Of a stretch of 64,000 nucleotides of DNA, positions 9,354 to 17,197 are shown piece by piece. Each line of letters opens with the position of its first letter. The stretch's first letter is position 1. The position numbers and the translations under genes were made by a program. The stretch is from Desulfobacter vibrioformis DSM 8776 (GTDB lineage: Bacteria > Desulfobacterota > Desulfobacteria > Desulfobacterales > Desulfobacteraceae), in contig NZ_JQKJ01000014.1 of the NCBI RefSeq assembly GCF_000745975.1, positions 55,613-119,612 on the forward strand, given 5' to 3'. The notes beneath the pieces were generated by a model that saw nothing but the letters and a program-made list of their open reading frames with translations, did no database searches and had not been told where the DNA came from.

Positions 9354-11006
9354 TCAGCGTCTTTCCGGCCAAATCTTTTTCGACATCTCCGTGAGCTTGT
9401 ATTTCTGGATTTTGCCCGAGGCGGTCATGGGATATTCATCAATAAAATGGACATATTTTGGAATTTTGTACCGGCTGATTTTTCCCCGGCAGAAGTCCTG
9501 GATATCGCTGGGTTCAATATTTGATCCATCTTTGAGAATCACAAAAGCACCAACCTCTTCACCGTATTTCTCGCTGGGAACCGCAGCCACCTGGACATCC
9601 CGGATCTCATCCATGCGGTATAAAAATTCTTCGACCTCCCTGGGATAGATATTTTCCCCGCCCCGGATGATCATGTCCTTGTGCCGGCCTGTGATGGACA
9701 GGTTGCCTGCTTTGTCCATGACCCCGAGATCGCCTGAATGCAGCCAGCCGTCCTTGTCAATGACCTGGGCTGTGGCTTCGGGATTGTTATAGTATCCTTT
9801 CATGATGCTGTATCCCCTGACGCACACTTCACCCTGTTTGCCCGGGAGCAGTTCTTTTCCTGTGTCAAGGTCAATGACCTTGACTTCAAGGTGGGGCAGG
9901 GCCCGGCCCACGGTTTCCACCCGCACCCGGATGTCGTCGTGTATCCGGGTTTGGGTCAAGACCGGAGAGGCCTCGGTCAGACCGTAGCAGATGGTGATTT
10001 CCGTCATGTTCATCTTGTCAATGACCTGCTCCATGACATGGATGGGGCAGTTGGATCCTGCCATGATGCCGGTGCGAAGGGATGAAAAATCAAATTTTTT
10101 GAACAGGGGATGATCCAGCACGGCAATGAACATGGTGGGTACGCCGTAAAGGCCGGTGCATTTTTCCTGCTCCACCGAGGCCATGATCAAAAGCGGATCA
10201 AATTTTTCCAGAATCACCATACAGGAGCCGTGGTTTATGAAGGCAAGCACCCCGAGCACACAGCCAAAGCAGTGGAACAGGGGCACGGGCAGGCAGACCC
10301 GGTCATCCGGGCCCAGGTTCTGGTTGGCACCGATCCAGTAGCCGTTGTTGCCGATATTGTAATGGGTGAGCATAACGCCTTTGGGAAACCCCGTAGTACC
10401 GGAAGTATACTGCATATTCACCACATCATGGAGATCCAGGCTGTCCTGGCGGGCCTGGTACTCCTCTTCGGAAATCATTACAGACAAGGCCCGGATTTCG
10501 GGAATGGTATACATCCCCCTGTGTTTTTCAGGGCCAAGGAAGGCCACCCGTTTAAGATGGGGGAATTTTGGGGATTTCAGGTAGCCGCGCTGACAGGTTT
10601 TCAGCTCCGGTACCAGTTCATATATGGTAGATATATAATCCGTGTCCTGGTATCCGTCGATGAGAAACAGATTTTCACAATCCGACTGGGTGAGCAGGTA
10701 TTCAAGTTCGGCTGTTTTATAGTTGGTGTTAACCGTGAGCAGCACAGCCCCGATTTTGGCCGTGGCAAACTGCAAGGTAACCCAGAACGGTATATTAGTG
10801 GCCCAGATACCTACTTTTTCCCCTTTCTTAACGCCCAGGGCCATCAACCCCTTGGCTGTTTCATCGACATAGGTGGCAAACTGGCTGTAACTCAGGCGAA
10901 AATCCCTGTCCACATACACAATGGCCGGGTTGTCCGGATATTTTTCAACAGTTCTGTCAAGGATCTGGCCCAGGGTCAGGGATTGCAATGGCAAAGTTTC
11001 GTCCAT
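9354..11006 (-). CDS. AMP-forming acyl-CoA synthetase
   Basis: A 550-residue member of the ANL superfamily, activating a carboxylic acid with ATP to an acyl-adenylate and then to the CoA thioester. The P-loop YTSGTTGFPKGVMLTH, the adenylate motif ICYGLTEASPV, the hinge GWLHSGDLG and GRHKDMIIRGGENIYP, and the C-terminal lysine in MTASGKIQKYKL are all present. Length and motifs match medium- or broad-chain fatty acyl-CoA ligases, not acetyl-CoA synthetase. It follows a cupin/HTH regulator, a common pairing in deltaproteobacteria, and probably feeds beta-oxidation that reduces the ETF encoded further along the window. The exact acid is unknown. Confidence 0.88.
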   Translation of the reverse strand: MDETLPLQSLTLGQILDRTVEKYPDNPAIVYVDRDFRLSYSQFATYVDETAKGLMALGVKKGEKVGIWATNIPFWVTLQFATAKIGAVLLTVNTNYKTAELEYLLTQSDCENLFLIDGYQDTDYISTIYELVPELKTCQRGYLKSPKFPHLKRVAFLGPEKHRGMYTIPEIRALSVMISEEEYQARQDSLDLHDVVNMQYTSGTTGFPKGVMLTHYNIGNNGYWIGANQNLGPDDRVCLPVPLFHCFGCVLGVLAFINHGSCMVILEKFDPLLIMASVEQEKCTGLYGVPTMFIAVLDHPLFKKFDFSSLRTGIMAGSNCPIHVMEQVIDKMNMTEITICYGLTEASPVLTQTRIHDDIRVRVETVGRALPHLEVKVIDLDTGKELLPGKQGEVCVRGYSIMKGYYNNPEATAQVIDKDGWLHSGDLGVMDKAGNLSITGRHKDMIIRGGENIYPREVEEFLYRMDEIRDVQVAAVPSEKYGEEVGAFVILKDGSNIEPSDIQDFCRGKISRYKIPKYVHFIDEYPMTASGKIQKYKLTEMSKKIWPERR

Positions 11007-11014
11007 ATGATGCT

Positions 11015-11077
11015 TTATTCCTCTTTGGCTTGGGGTTGCTGGGGGCCGGGCCCGGGAGGATCTATCGGCTCGGCCAT
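11015..11077 (-). CDS. Possible proline-rich 20-residue microORF
   Basis: An ATG frame of 20 codons, MAEPIDPPGPGPQQPQAKEE, lies exactly between the cupin regulator and the acyl-CoA ligase. It ends 8 bases before the ligase ATG, and the ligase ribosome binding site (GAGGA) is inside its last codons, so ribosomes leaving it could reinitiate on the ligase. It has no clear binding site of its own; a repeated TTCCGGAATAA sits just upstream. It may be a leader peptide or chance. Confidence 0.25.
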   Translation of the reverse strand: MAEPIDPPGPGPQQPQAKEE

Positions 11078-11093
11078 GGCTGTTATTCCGGAA

Positions 11094-11663
11094 TTATTCC
11101 GGGATATAAATGACAGCGTGGATTTCGGCCTTTTCTTCGCCTGCACAGGAGACATAATGGGGAACCACAGAGTTGTAATAGATGGAGTCGCCGGGCTTCA
11201 GTTCATAGACCTCATTGCCGTAAATGACTTCCACAAGACCTGAAACAACAACAATAAACTCTTCGCCTTCATGGGAAGACAGATTTTTTTCCCTTGCGGA
11301 CTCAGGCATAATTTCAACAAAGAACGGCTCCATGTGCCGGTCTGACTTGCCTTTGCCCAGGGCATAAAAATTTAAGGCAGGGGCTTTGTTGGTGCTGTCA
11401 AGAACGGAAAAACTGTCTGCCCGTTCCGCCTTGCGGACAATATAGGGAGCCCCGCTGTCCTGATCATCCAGAAAGGTGCCTAGGCGCACCCCCAGTGCCC
11501 GGGCAATTTTCATTAAAGGACCCAGGGGGGGATAGGCATCTTCCTCAAGCATGGTGGTGATAAATTTAGGGTCAAGGCCGGCTGCTTCGGACAATGCCGC
11601 GATATCCATGCCCCGTTTCTCCATGAATGATAAAATCCGCTGGTTCACTTTTCCTGTTTGCAT
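11094..11663 (-). CDS. Cupin-domain HTH transcriptional regulator
   Basis: A 189-residue protein with an XRE-like helix-turn-helix at about residues 8-65 (AALSEAAGLDPKFITTML ... KIARALGVRLGTFLDD) and a C-terminal cupin barrel at about 115-185 (SSHEGEEFIVVVSGLVEVI, YELKPGDSIYYNSVVPHYV). Such proteins bind operator DNA through the first part and a small ligand through the second. It is the first gene of the run with the acyl-CoA ligase and thiBPQ, so it most likely controls that operon and senses an acid or acyl-CoA. The ATG at 11663 follows GGGAGGTTGG. Confidence 0.82.
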   Translation of the reverse strand: MQTGKVNQRILSFMEKRGMDIAALSEAAGLDPKFITTMLEEDAYPPLGPLMKIARALGVRLGTFLDDQDSGAPYIVRKAERADSFSVLDSTNKAPALNFYALGKGKSDRHMEPFFVEIMPESAREKNLSSHEGEEFIVVVSGLVEVIYGNEVYELKPGDSIYYNSVVPHYVSCAGEEKAEIHAVIYIPE

Positions 11664-11756
11664 CCAACCTCCCTGATTTTATTATGGTTTTATAAGAAAG
11701 TCTGTGCAAGTTACTCAGATCTTTCATGGTTTGTTGTGGGCCGAAGCCTGGCAGGT

Positions 11757-11788
11757 GATATGTCAGGTCGGCCCCTAGCCGTTTATAA
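11757..11788 (+). repeat. Dispersed hairpin repeat, copy A
   Basis: A 32-base sequence starting TGATATGTCAGGTCGGCCC that recurs at 57729-57760 in the same orientation. This copy has the small inverted repeat CGGC-CCCTA-GCCG; the other has CGGCC-CGT-GGCCG, so the ability to form a hairpin is kept while loop bases vary. It sits upstream of the cupin regulator start. Confidence 0.5.
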
Positions 11789-11864
11789 AAAGTCATATGG
11801 ATATAATATATCATAAAATCTTTGTCAAAAAATTCATAAAATTTACTCCCTTATTCCAAAATTT

Positions 11865-12089
11865 TTAAAGATCAATGCACTGTATCCGAGTATGGTGCTG
11901 CCCGGAAAACAAAGAATTCATATCTTTATTTCCCTGGTTGCTTAGTACGATATAGTAACTTTCAATTTCGTCCCGAACTATCAACGTTAAAGCTGAATAG
12001 GCCGGAAGATTACCAAAATGATATTGCACAAGATGTCCAAACTTATCTTTCATTTCCCAACCTAAAGGAGTTCCCGGATAAAAAATGCA
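11865..12089 (-). pseudogene. C-terminal relic of a beta-lactamase-fold serine hydrolase
   Basis: The frame directly after the stop of the lipoprotein gene reads 74 residues, with GTPLGWEMKDKFGHLVQYH followed by FGNLPAYSALTLIV and YYIVLSNQGNKD. This is the pattern of the last part of class C beta-lactamase-related serine hydrolases (a GW strand, a GH(G) motif, then a beta strand ending in VxLSN). The catalytic SxxK and YxN regions are absent, there is no start codon with a ribosome binding site, and the upstream side ends at the lipoprotein gene. It appears to be a leftover from a deletion. Confidence 0.5.
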
Positions 12090-12392
12090 CTAGTCCTTAT
12101 CTACACCTCTCTCCAGCGTTCTCTGCCAATTACGTTCTTGACTTTTTCCTGCATCGTAACCATCAGTCCACCCCTGGCGGTATTGTTCATCTCTTGCAAA
12201 ACGGCGGGTGTCTTTTTTTAAATTGGCTCCCAGACTGCCCATAGCATTCTTTCCGCTGCTGACTCCGTCTTCATAGCCCTGGCTATATGCGGGGTCAAAT
12301 CCTTTTTGATTCATGAGGTCCTTCTTGCTTGGAATACAGCCTGAAAAACAGAAGCAAACAATAACAATAAGTATAATGTAATCTCTTCTCAT
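12090..12392 (-). CDS. Small lipoprotein of unknown function
   Basis: A 100-residue protein with a type II signal peptide: positively charged MRRDY, a hydrophobic stretch, then the lipobox FSGC with the acylated cysteine at residue 19. The mature part is polar, with two similar segments YSQGYEDGVSSGKN and YRQGWTDGYDAGKS, which look like an internal repeat of a Y-x-Q-G-(Y/W)-x-D-G unit. It is expected to be membrane-anchored in the periplasm. GGAGGAGAA-like sequence precedes the ATG. It diverges from the rstA-like gene across a ~290-base region, but no link in function is known. Confidence 0.7.
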   Translation of the reverse strand: MRRDYIILIVIVCFCFSGCIPSKKDLMNQKGFDPAYSQGYEDGVSSGKNAMGSLGANLKKDTRRFARDEQYRQGWTDGYDAGKSQERNWQRTLERGVDKD

Positions 12393-12564
12393 TTCTTCTC
12401 CTCCTGTGTTTTATGGTCTAAATCATGAACAGATACAATGCCATTGTAAATAACTTATTGGGTTGATATAGAGGAAATACGATCGAAAATCCGTTGTTTT
12501 TTTGTACCCAATTGTAAGCAAATGTAGCCGACCAGAACGGTTGTCGCAAGAATGCTACAAAATG

Positions 12565-12578
12565 GTACAATTATGTAC
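12565..12578. promoter_or_regulatory. Candidate RstA-like operator
   Basis: GTACA-ATTA-TGTAC is a perfect inverted repeat about 107-120 bases upstream of the response regulator start, preceded by a related GCTACAAAATG. The known Escherichia coli RstA box has a TACAT...GTTACA pattern, so the TGTAC/GTACA content is suggestive of autoregulation. This is inference only. Confidence 0.35.
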
Positions 12579-12684
12579 AAAAATTCCACAGAGTTTATAC
12601 GGGTTATGCTGTACGCCTTGGATGATCGCAAATGGCTTTACAGCAGTGACGCAAGAACAAAAAAACGGTGGGAGGCGAGCTTTA

Positions 12685-13419
12685 ATGAACGGCATGAATC
12701 ACAAGGAATGTATTTTGCTGGTTGAAGATGATCGTCGCCTGGGCGATCTGATCGCCGAATATCTGATCCAGAATCAATTTGATGTCTTTATCGAACGGCG
12801 GGGGGATACGGCCCCTGATCGAATCATGAGGGAAAAACCTGATCTGATTATCCTTGATCTTATGCTGCCTGGCATGGACGGGATAGAAATCTGCAAAACT
12901 GTGCGGCCTGAATACCATGGACCGATTCTGATGCTGACGGCCCGAGAAGACGACATGGATCAGGTGGTCGGCCTGGAAATAGGTGCCGATGATTATGTCA
13001 AAAAACCGGTTGAACCCCGGGTCCTTCTGGCGCGAATTCGAGCGCTGATGCGCCGGTTTGCCAAAACCGGAGCTCAGTCTGTTGATTCGCCCCATGAAGC
13101 AGGAGTGAATGAATTGATCTTTGGGACTCTGGCAATTAACAGGCCTTCCCGGACGGTGCAATTGGGTAAGCGTGTCGTGGTATTGACAACTAATGAATTT
13201 GATCTGCTCTGGCTTCTGGCCGAAAATGGCGGCCGCATCCTTGACCGGAACACCATCTATAATCGACTGCGGGGCATTGACTATGACGGTCTTGACCGCA
13301 GCGTTGATCTGACGGTTTCCAGGCTGCGCAAAAAATTGGATGACGGTTCCGAAAGTCCGGAGCGTATCAAAACAGTCTGGGGACAGGGCTATCTTTTTGT
13401 TACGAATGCCTGGGAGTGA
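12685..13419 (+). CDS. rstA: RstA-like OmpR-family response regulator
   Basis: A 244-residue regulator with a receiver domain (ILLVEDDRRLGDLIAEYL, phosphoacceptor aspartate in DLIILDLMLPGMDG, lysine in DYVKKPVEP) and a C-terminal winged-helix DNA-binding domain (TTNEFDLLWLLAENGGRIL ... DRSVDLTVSRLRKKLDD). The receiver resembles RstA more than PhoB or OmpR. The ATG at 12685 is preferred because GGGAGG lies 9 bases upstream; the open frame upstream is not protein-like. The kinase gene begins two bases after its stop, so the pair is one operon. In enterobacteria RstAB belongs to the PhoP and acid/envelope stress network; the input here is unknown. Confidence 0.82.
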   Translation: MNGMNHKECILLVEDDRRLGDLIAEYLIQNQFDVFIERRGDTAPDRIMREKPDLIILDLMLPGMDGIEICKTVRPEYHGPILMLTAREDDMDQVVGLEIGADDYVKKPVEPRVLLARIRALMRRFAKTGAQSVDSPHEAGVNELIFGTLAINRPSRTVQLGKRVVVLTTNEFDLLWLLAENGGRILDRNTIYNRLRGIDYDGLDRSVDLTVSRLRKKLDDGSESPERIKTVWGQGYLFVTNAWE

Positions 13420-13420
13420 T

Positions 13421-14764
13421 ATGAGACGTATTTTTTTATCCTTCTTTTTGTTTGTTATACTGAGTTTTATCATCTGGCAATTTTTATTTTCTCCGGTAGT
13501 GACGCGGCTGGTAGAAGAGACTGTTAAACAGGAGTTGAACCAGTACTATCGAACACTTGTCCGGGGCGTGTATTCCTTATTGATTGAAGATGTTGAAGCC
13601 CTGCCGCCGAATCAGTGGTCCGGTTATATACAACACCGGCAGCCACAATTCGGGTATCCGCTGGCTATCGAACCAATAACTTCCCTGGATTTACCGGAAC
13701 ACGATCAGGACCTGCTGAAACATGGAAGTATTGTTGTGGTAAAAGGAGGACGTCTGTTCTATCAACGCATAAGATCCAGTGATCAAGTACTTACTATGGG
13801 GCCATTTTTGGATTTTGATGTTTCGCTGCGGATTAAGGCGATGATCTGGGGTATGCTTTTTATCAGTTATGGGTTAATGACGCTTATCTGGACCATGGCG
13901 TTCTGGATGAAACTCAGGCGGATCAGCATTACTGCCGACGCCTTTGGAAGAGGAGACTTGGGGGCTCGGGTCAACATGTCCAAACATTCCGCACTTTTTC
14001 CTCTGGCAAATTCATTTAATAATATGGCAGAGCAAATTCAGCGGCTGATCGCCTCTCACAAAGAGCTTACCCGGGCTGTTTCCCATGAACTGCGCACGCC
14101 GATTTCAAGAATTCGTTTTGGTCTGGAAATGCTGAACACATCTAAAGATGCGGAGAAGATGCGTAAAAATATTTTTGAAATCAACAAGGATGTGGATGAG
14201 TTGGACACTCTGGTGTCCGAATTGCTGGTTTATGCCCGATTTGACAGGGAAAAACCTTCTTTAGATCTGGTTGAGCTGCCCATTGTTTCCTGGCTTGAAG
14301 AACTCACCGAAAAAGCCGGCAGGACTCATCCTGATATTCAACTCCAATGCTGCCTTTCAGAAAAGTTTCAACAATACAAGGTCTTGCTTGACCCGCACTA
14401 CATGTCCCGGGCGCTGAACAACCTCATACAAAATGCCATGAAGTATGCAGCCCACCATGTAAAAATCAGATGTGAAGAAAAAGGCAGCGATATCCTGATC
14501 CATGTGGATGACGACGGTCCCGGCATCCCGGAGTTAGATCGGGAGCGGATTTTTGAACCTTTTATCCGCCTGGATTCGAGCCGCAGCCGGGAGACCGGCG
14601 GGCAGGGCCTTGGCCTGACCATTGTCCGGCAGATCATTACCTGGCATGACGGTAGGGTTTTCGCCAGCAAGTCACCGCTTGGAGGTGCCCGGTTCACCCT
14701 TTGCTGTAGAAAAACGGTCAAGGCTGGAAAACAGGCTGATGACGAAAAGAAGACAATGACATAA
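13421..14764 (+). CDS. rstB: RstB-like sensor histidine kinase
   Basis: A 447-residue membrane kinase. Two membrane segments (about residues 5-22 and 148-170) enclose a ~120-residue periplasmic sensor region with the RstB-like PPNQWSGYI segment. HAMP, HisKA and HATPase domains follow: phosphoacceptor histidine in AVSHELRTPISRIRFG, N box in ALNNLIQNAMKYA, G1 in DDDGPGIPE, F box in ERIFEPFIRLD and G2 in GGQGLGLTIV. All are intact. It should phosphorylate the RstA-like partner encoded immediately upstream. The start at 13421 is set by the close coupling to that gene and by the signal-like N-terminus. Confidence 0.85.
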   Translation: MRRIFLSFFLFVILSFIIWQFLFSPVVTRLVEETVKQELNQYYRTLVRGVYSLLIEDVEALPPNQWSGYIQHRQPQFGYPLAIEPITSLDLPEHDQDLLKHGSIVVVKGGRLFYQRIRSSDQVLTMGPFLDFDVSLRIKAMIWGMLFISYGLMTLIWTMAFWMKLRRISITADAFGRGDLGARVNMSKHSALFPLANSFNNMAEQIQRLIASHKELTRAVSHELRTPISRIRFGLEMLNTSKDAEKMRKNIFEINKDVDELDTLVSELLVYARFDREKPSLDLVELPIVSWLEELTEKAGRTHPDIQLQCCLSEKFQQYKVLLDPHYMSRALNNLIQNAMKYAAHHVKIRCEEKGSDILIHVDDDGPGIPELDRERIFEPFIRLDSSRSRETGGQGLGLTIVRQIITWHDGRVFASKSPLGGARFTLCCRKTVKAGKQADDEKKTMT

Positions 14765-14825
14765 GGAAGAACCGCCGGTCAGGAACACAGCATTGACCTG
14801 TTCCGGTCCGATTCCGGCATTGGCC
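14764..14825 (-). pseudogene. Relic fragment of an Hsp70-like (YegD-type) gene
   Basis: These ~60 bases match 18671-18732, inside the Hsp70-like gene 3.9 kb away, with only about six differences. In that gene the segment encodes the phosphate-binding VFLTGGSS region of the ATPase domain. Here it is wedged between the convergent stops of rstB and the hydrogenase maturation protease and is far too short to be a gene. It is best read as the remains of a duplicated or transferred copy. Confidence 0.6.
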
Positions 14826-14827
14826 TT

Positions 14828-15307
14828 TTAGTTTATGGGCTTGGGCATAACCTTCAGGTTTCGTAACTCCTGGAGCACAAGCTGTACCATAGGTTCCACT
14901 TGGGCTGCAATAAGGGGGGTCAGCCCGGGGTTGAGGGTTTCAATGTTTTCAGGTTCAACCCCGAGGATTACCGTGTCAGGTATATTCCCCATGAGCCGAC
15001 AAAGGGTGAGAGCTTCCAGGAGATCCACCTGGTGCATGGAATTTTTTCCAAGGATTCTGTTGGGGATTTCATCCCCTTCTATGCGGTGGAGATCCCCGGG
15101 ATTGCTTTTGTTCAAGATGGTATCCACCACGATAAGTTTCCGGGCATGGGAGATGACGCCCAGAAGATTTATCCCCAGAACGCCTCCGTCCACAATGGTG
15201 ACGTGGTCGGGAAAGACATAATTTTTTTCAAGCTGTTCCACCACTTTGATGCCAAAGCCGTCGTCGGAGTAGAGAATGTTTCCCACTCCCAAAACCATGA
15301 TTTCCAC
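14828..15307 (-). CDS. NiFe hydrogenase maturation protease
   Basis: A 159-residue member of the HyaD/HybD/HynC family, which removes the C-terminal tail of the large subunit after nickel insertion. The N-terminus has the family motif VLGVGNILYSDDGFG. In HybD the position after the conserved aspartate is a nickel-binding glutamate; here it is aspartate (SDDG instead of DEG), a conservative change that may still bind metal. LGVEPENIETL matches the second conserved block. The start given is GTG; an ATG three codons later (15298) also fits the family. It lies 181 bases downstream of the large subunit gene, in the same direction, so it probably processes that subunit. Confidence 0.85.
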   Translation of the reverse strand: MEIMVLGVGNILYSDDGFGIKVVEQLEKNYVFPDHVTIVDGGVLGINLLGVISHARKLIVVDTILNKSNPGDLHRIEGDEIPNRILGKNSMHQVDLLEALTLCRLMGNIPDTVILGVEPENIETLNPGLTPLIAAQVEPMVQLVLQELRNLKVMPKPIN

Positions 15308-15336
15308 TGTATTGAATTTCCTTGGGTTACAAAGGT

Positions 15337-15422
15337 CAAAGCCCTGGCCAGGACCCGGGCTTTGTGTGAATATCTGAAACTCTCAATGAAATCCCGTGGG
15401 AAAAAGAATGGGGGATTTCATT
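15337..15422 (-). promoter_or_regulatory. Two RNA hairpins between large subunit and protease genes
   Basis: Two strong inverted repeats lie in the gap: AATGAAATCCC (15385-15395) with GGGATTTCATT (15412-15422), an 11-base-pair perfect stem, and CAAAGCCC (15337-15344) with GGGCTTTG (15357-15364). Neither is followed by a full T tract, so they look like mRNA stabilising or partial attenuation structures that lower protease expression relative to the hydrogenase. Confidence 0.5.
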
Positions 15423-15488
15423 GGAGCGGTAATCGCTTATCCTGCCGTGCCAGGGAGGTTATCCGCCATGTGGCCGGCGTTTTTTTTG

Positions 15489-17126
15489 TTAAATCACCTG
15501 CACCTTATAGGTTTCATTGGTATGGGGATCAATCACATGCACGGCACAGGCAATGCAAGGGTCATAGGAGTGAACGGTCCTTAAAATTTCCAGGGGGTTT
15601 GCCGCATCTGCAATGGGGGTTCCGATGAGGGATCTCTCCACCGGACCTTTATTGCCCTTGGCATCGGCAGGCCCGAAATTCCATGTGGAGGGCACCACGT
15701 ACTGGTAATTTTTGATCTTGCCCCCCTCAATTTCTATCCAGTGTCCAAGCGCTCCCCGGGGGACATCATTGAGTCCAAACCCCCGGGCCTTGTCCGTCAT
15801 TTCCCAGGGCTGATAGGTTTTCTTATCACCCTTGTCAATATTTGATTTTAATGTATCAATCCAGCCGCCCATGGCGTTACCGATCAATTGGGTTTCAATT
15901 CCCCTGGCAGCAGTCCTTCCCAGGGTGGAAAACAGGGCCCCGGCTCCAATGTCAAGTTTCTTCAAAACCTGGTCCACTGCCTTTTTCACGGCCGGATCGC
16001 CCTTGCCATAGGCCACCAATACCCTTGCCAGGGGGCCCACCTCTGGCGCAAGTTCGTCATAGCGCGGGGCTTTAAGCCAGGAGTATTGGTTGTTTGTGTC
16101 ATAGTTGGTTTCCCCCTGGATGGGTTTGGTGTCTCCGTTAAAGGGGTGTTTGGGAGTACCCTTTTCATACCAGGCCCGGGTTACATCTTCGGTAATCCTG
16201 TTGGGATCCATGGATTCCACGGCAAGACCCTTGCGGATGAATCCCCCTGGCATGAGCTTGTTTTCCTCTTTGGCGTCATTGGCAAAATCACCATAGGCCA
16301 GGAAGGCCTCGTTATTGCCGCCAATCGCTCCCCAGTCCTTGTAAAAGGAGGCAACGGCCAGGAGATCTGGAATATAGATCTTGTCTATGAACTCGCAGGT
16401 CTCCTTCCAGATGGCTTCGAATTCGCCAATGCGGGCCACATTCAGGTCGGCCACAGATGTGACCCCCCCCACCACCAGAAATTGGGGATGGGGATTTTTA
16501 CCGCCAAAGATGGCGTGCATCCTTGCTGCCTTGGCCTGGAGGGACAGTGCTTCCAGATAGTGGGAGGCGGCCATGAGGTTGGCCTCAGGTGGAAGCACAT
16601 AGGCGGAATGTCCCCAGTATCCATTATTAAAGATACCCAGTTGCCCACTTGCCACAAAGGTCTTCAGTCTCTCCTGTACCTCTCTGAAATATTCGCTTTT
16701 CTGGGGATAGCCGCTGACATTCTCGGAAAGCTTGGCGGTTTTAACCGGATCGGCGTCCAAGGCACTGACAATGTCCACCCAGTCAAGGGCGTGGAGAAAA
16801 TAAAAGTGAACCAGGTGATCGTGCTGGAACTGGGCCCCGTGCATGAGGTTCCTGACCAGTCTGGCATTGTCGGGGATGACTATTTTACAGGCATCTTCAA
16901 CGGCCTTTACCGATGACAGGGCATGAACGTAGGTACATACCCCGCAGGAACGCTGGACAAAGTGGTGGGCATCCCTGGGATCCCTGCCCTTGAGCATCAT
17001 TTCAATGCCCCGGAACATCTGCCCGGAACACCAGGCATCCTTTACCTTTCCGTTTTCAACCTCCACCTCTATCCTTAAATGCCCTTCGATCCGGGTGATG
17101 GGATCGATTATAATTCGTTTACCCAT
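15489..17126 (-). CDS. hynA: Periplasmic NiFe hydrogenase large subunit
   Basis: A 545-residue large subunit carrying the NiFe active site. The N-terminal pair of ligand cysteines is in RSCGVCTYVHALSS and the C-terminal pair in DPCIACAVHV. The protease should cleave after the histidine of CAVH, removing about 15 residues (VIDPHTNETY onward). The enzyme interconverts H2 and protons plus electrons; with a Tat-exported small subunit it works in the periplasm, normally passing electrons to cytochrome c3 in sulfate reducers. No signal peptide is present, as expected for a subunit exported as a complex. The N-terminal motif has serine where isoleucine is common (RICGVC); small variation only. Confidence 0.93.
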   Translation of the reverse strand: MGKRIIIDPITRIEGHLRIEVEVENGKVKDAWCSGQMFRGIEMMLKGRDPRDAHHFVQRSCGVCTYVHALSSVKAVEDACKIVIPDNARLVRNLMHGAQFQHDHLVHFYFLHALDWVDIVSALDADPVKTAKLSENVSGYPQKSEYFREVQERLKTFVASGQLGIFNNGYWGHSAYVLPPEANLMAASHYLEALSLQAKAARMHAIFGGKNPHPQFLVVGGVTSVADLNVARIGEFEAIWKETCEFIDKIYIPDLLAVASFYKDWGAIGGNNEAFLAYGDFANDAKEENKLMPGGFIRKGLAVESMDPNRITEDVTRAWYEKGTPKHPFNGDTKPIQGETNYDTNNQYSWLKAPRYDELAPEVGPLARVLVAYGKGDPAVKKAVDQVLKKLDIGAGALFSTLGRTAARGIETQLIGNAMGGWIDTLKSNIDKGDKKTYQPWEMTDKARGFGLNDVPRGALGHWIEIEGGKIKNYQYVVPSTWNFGPADAKGNKGPVERSLIGTPIADAANPLEILRTVHSYDPCIACAVHVIDPHTNETYKVQVI

Positions 17127-17197
17127 AATAATATCCTCTATGTAAGAAAAATTTTTTCAGTCATTTACAACAAAAATTTTTATGCGATGTAAGATTC

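Noticed and set aside
10110..11243. Long plus-strand open frame of 377 codons
   Set aside because: Shadow of the acyl-CoA ligase and cupin regulator on the other strand.
12595..12630. GGGTTATGC as an integron core site
   Set aside because: No matching left core or paired inner boxes around it.
15888..16916. Plus-strand open frame of 342 codons
   Set aside because: Shadow of the hydrogenase large subunit.
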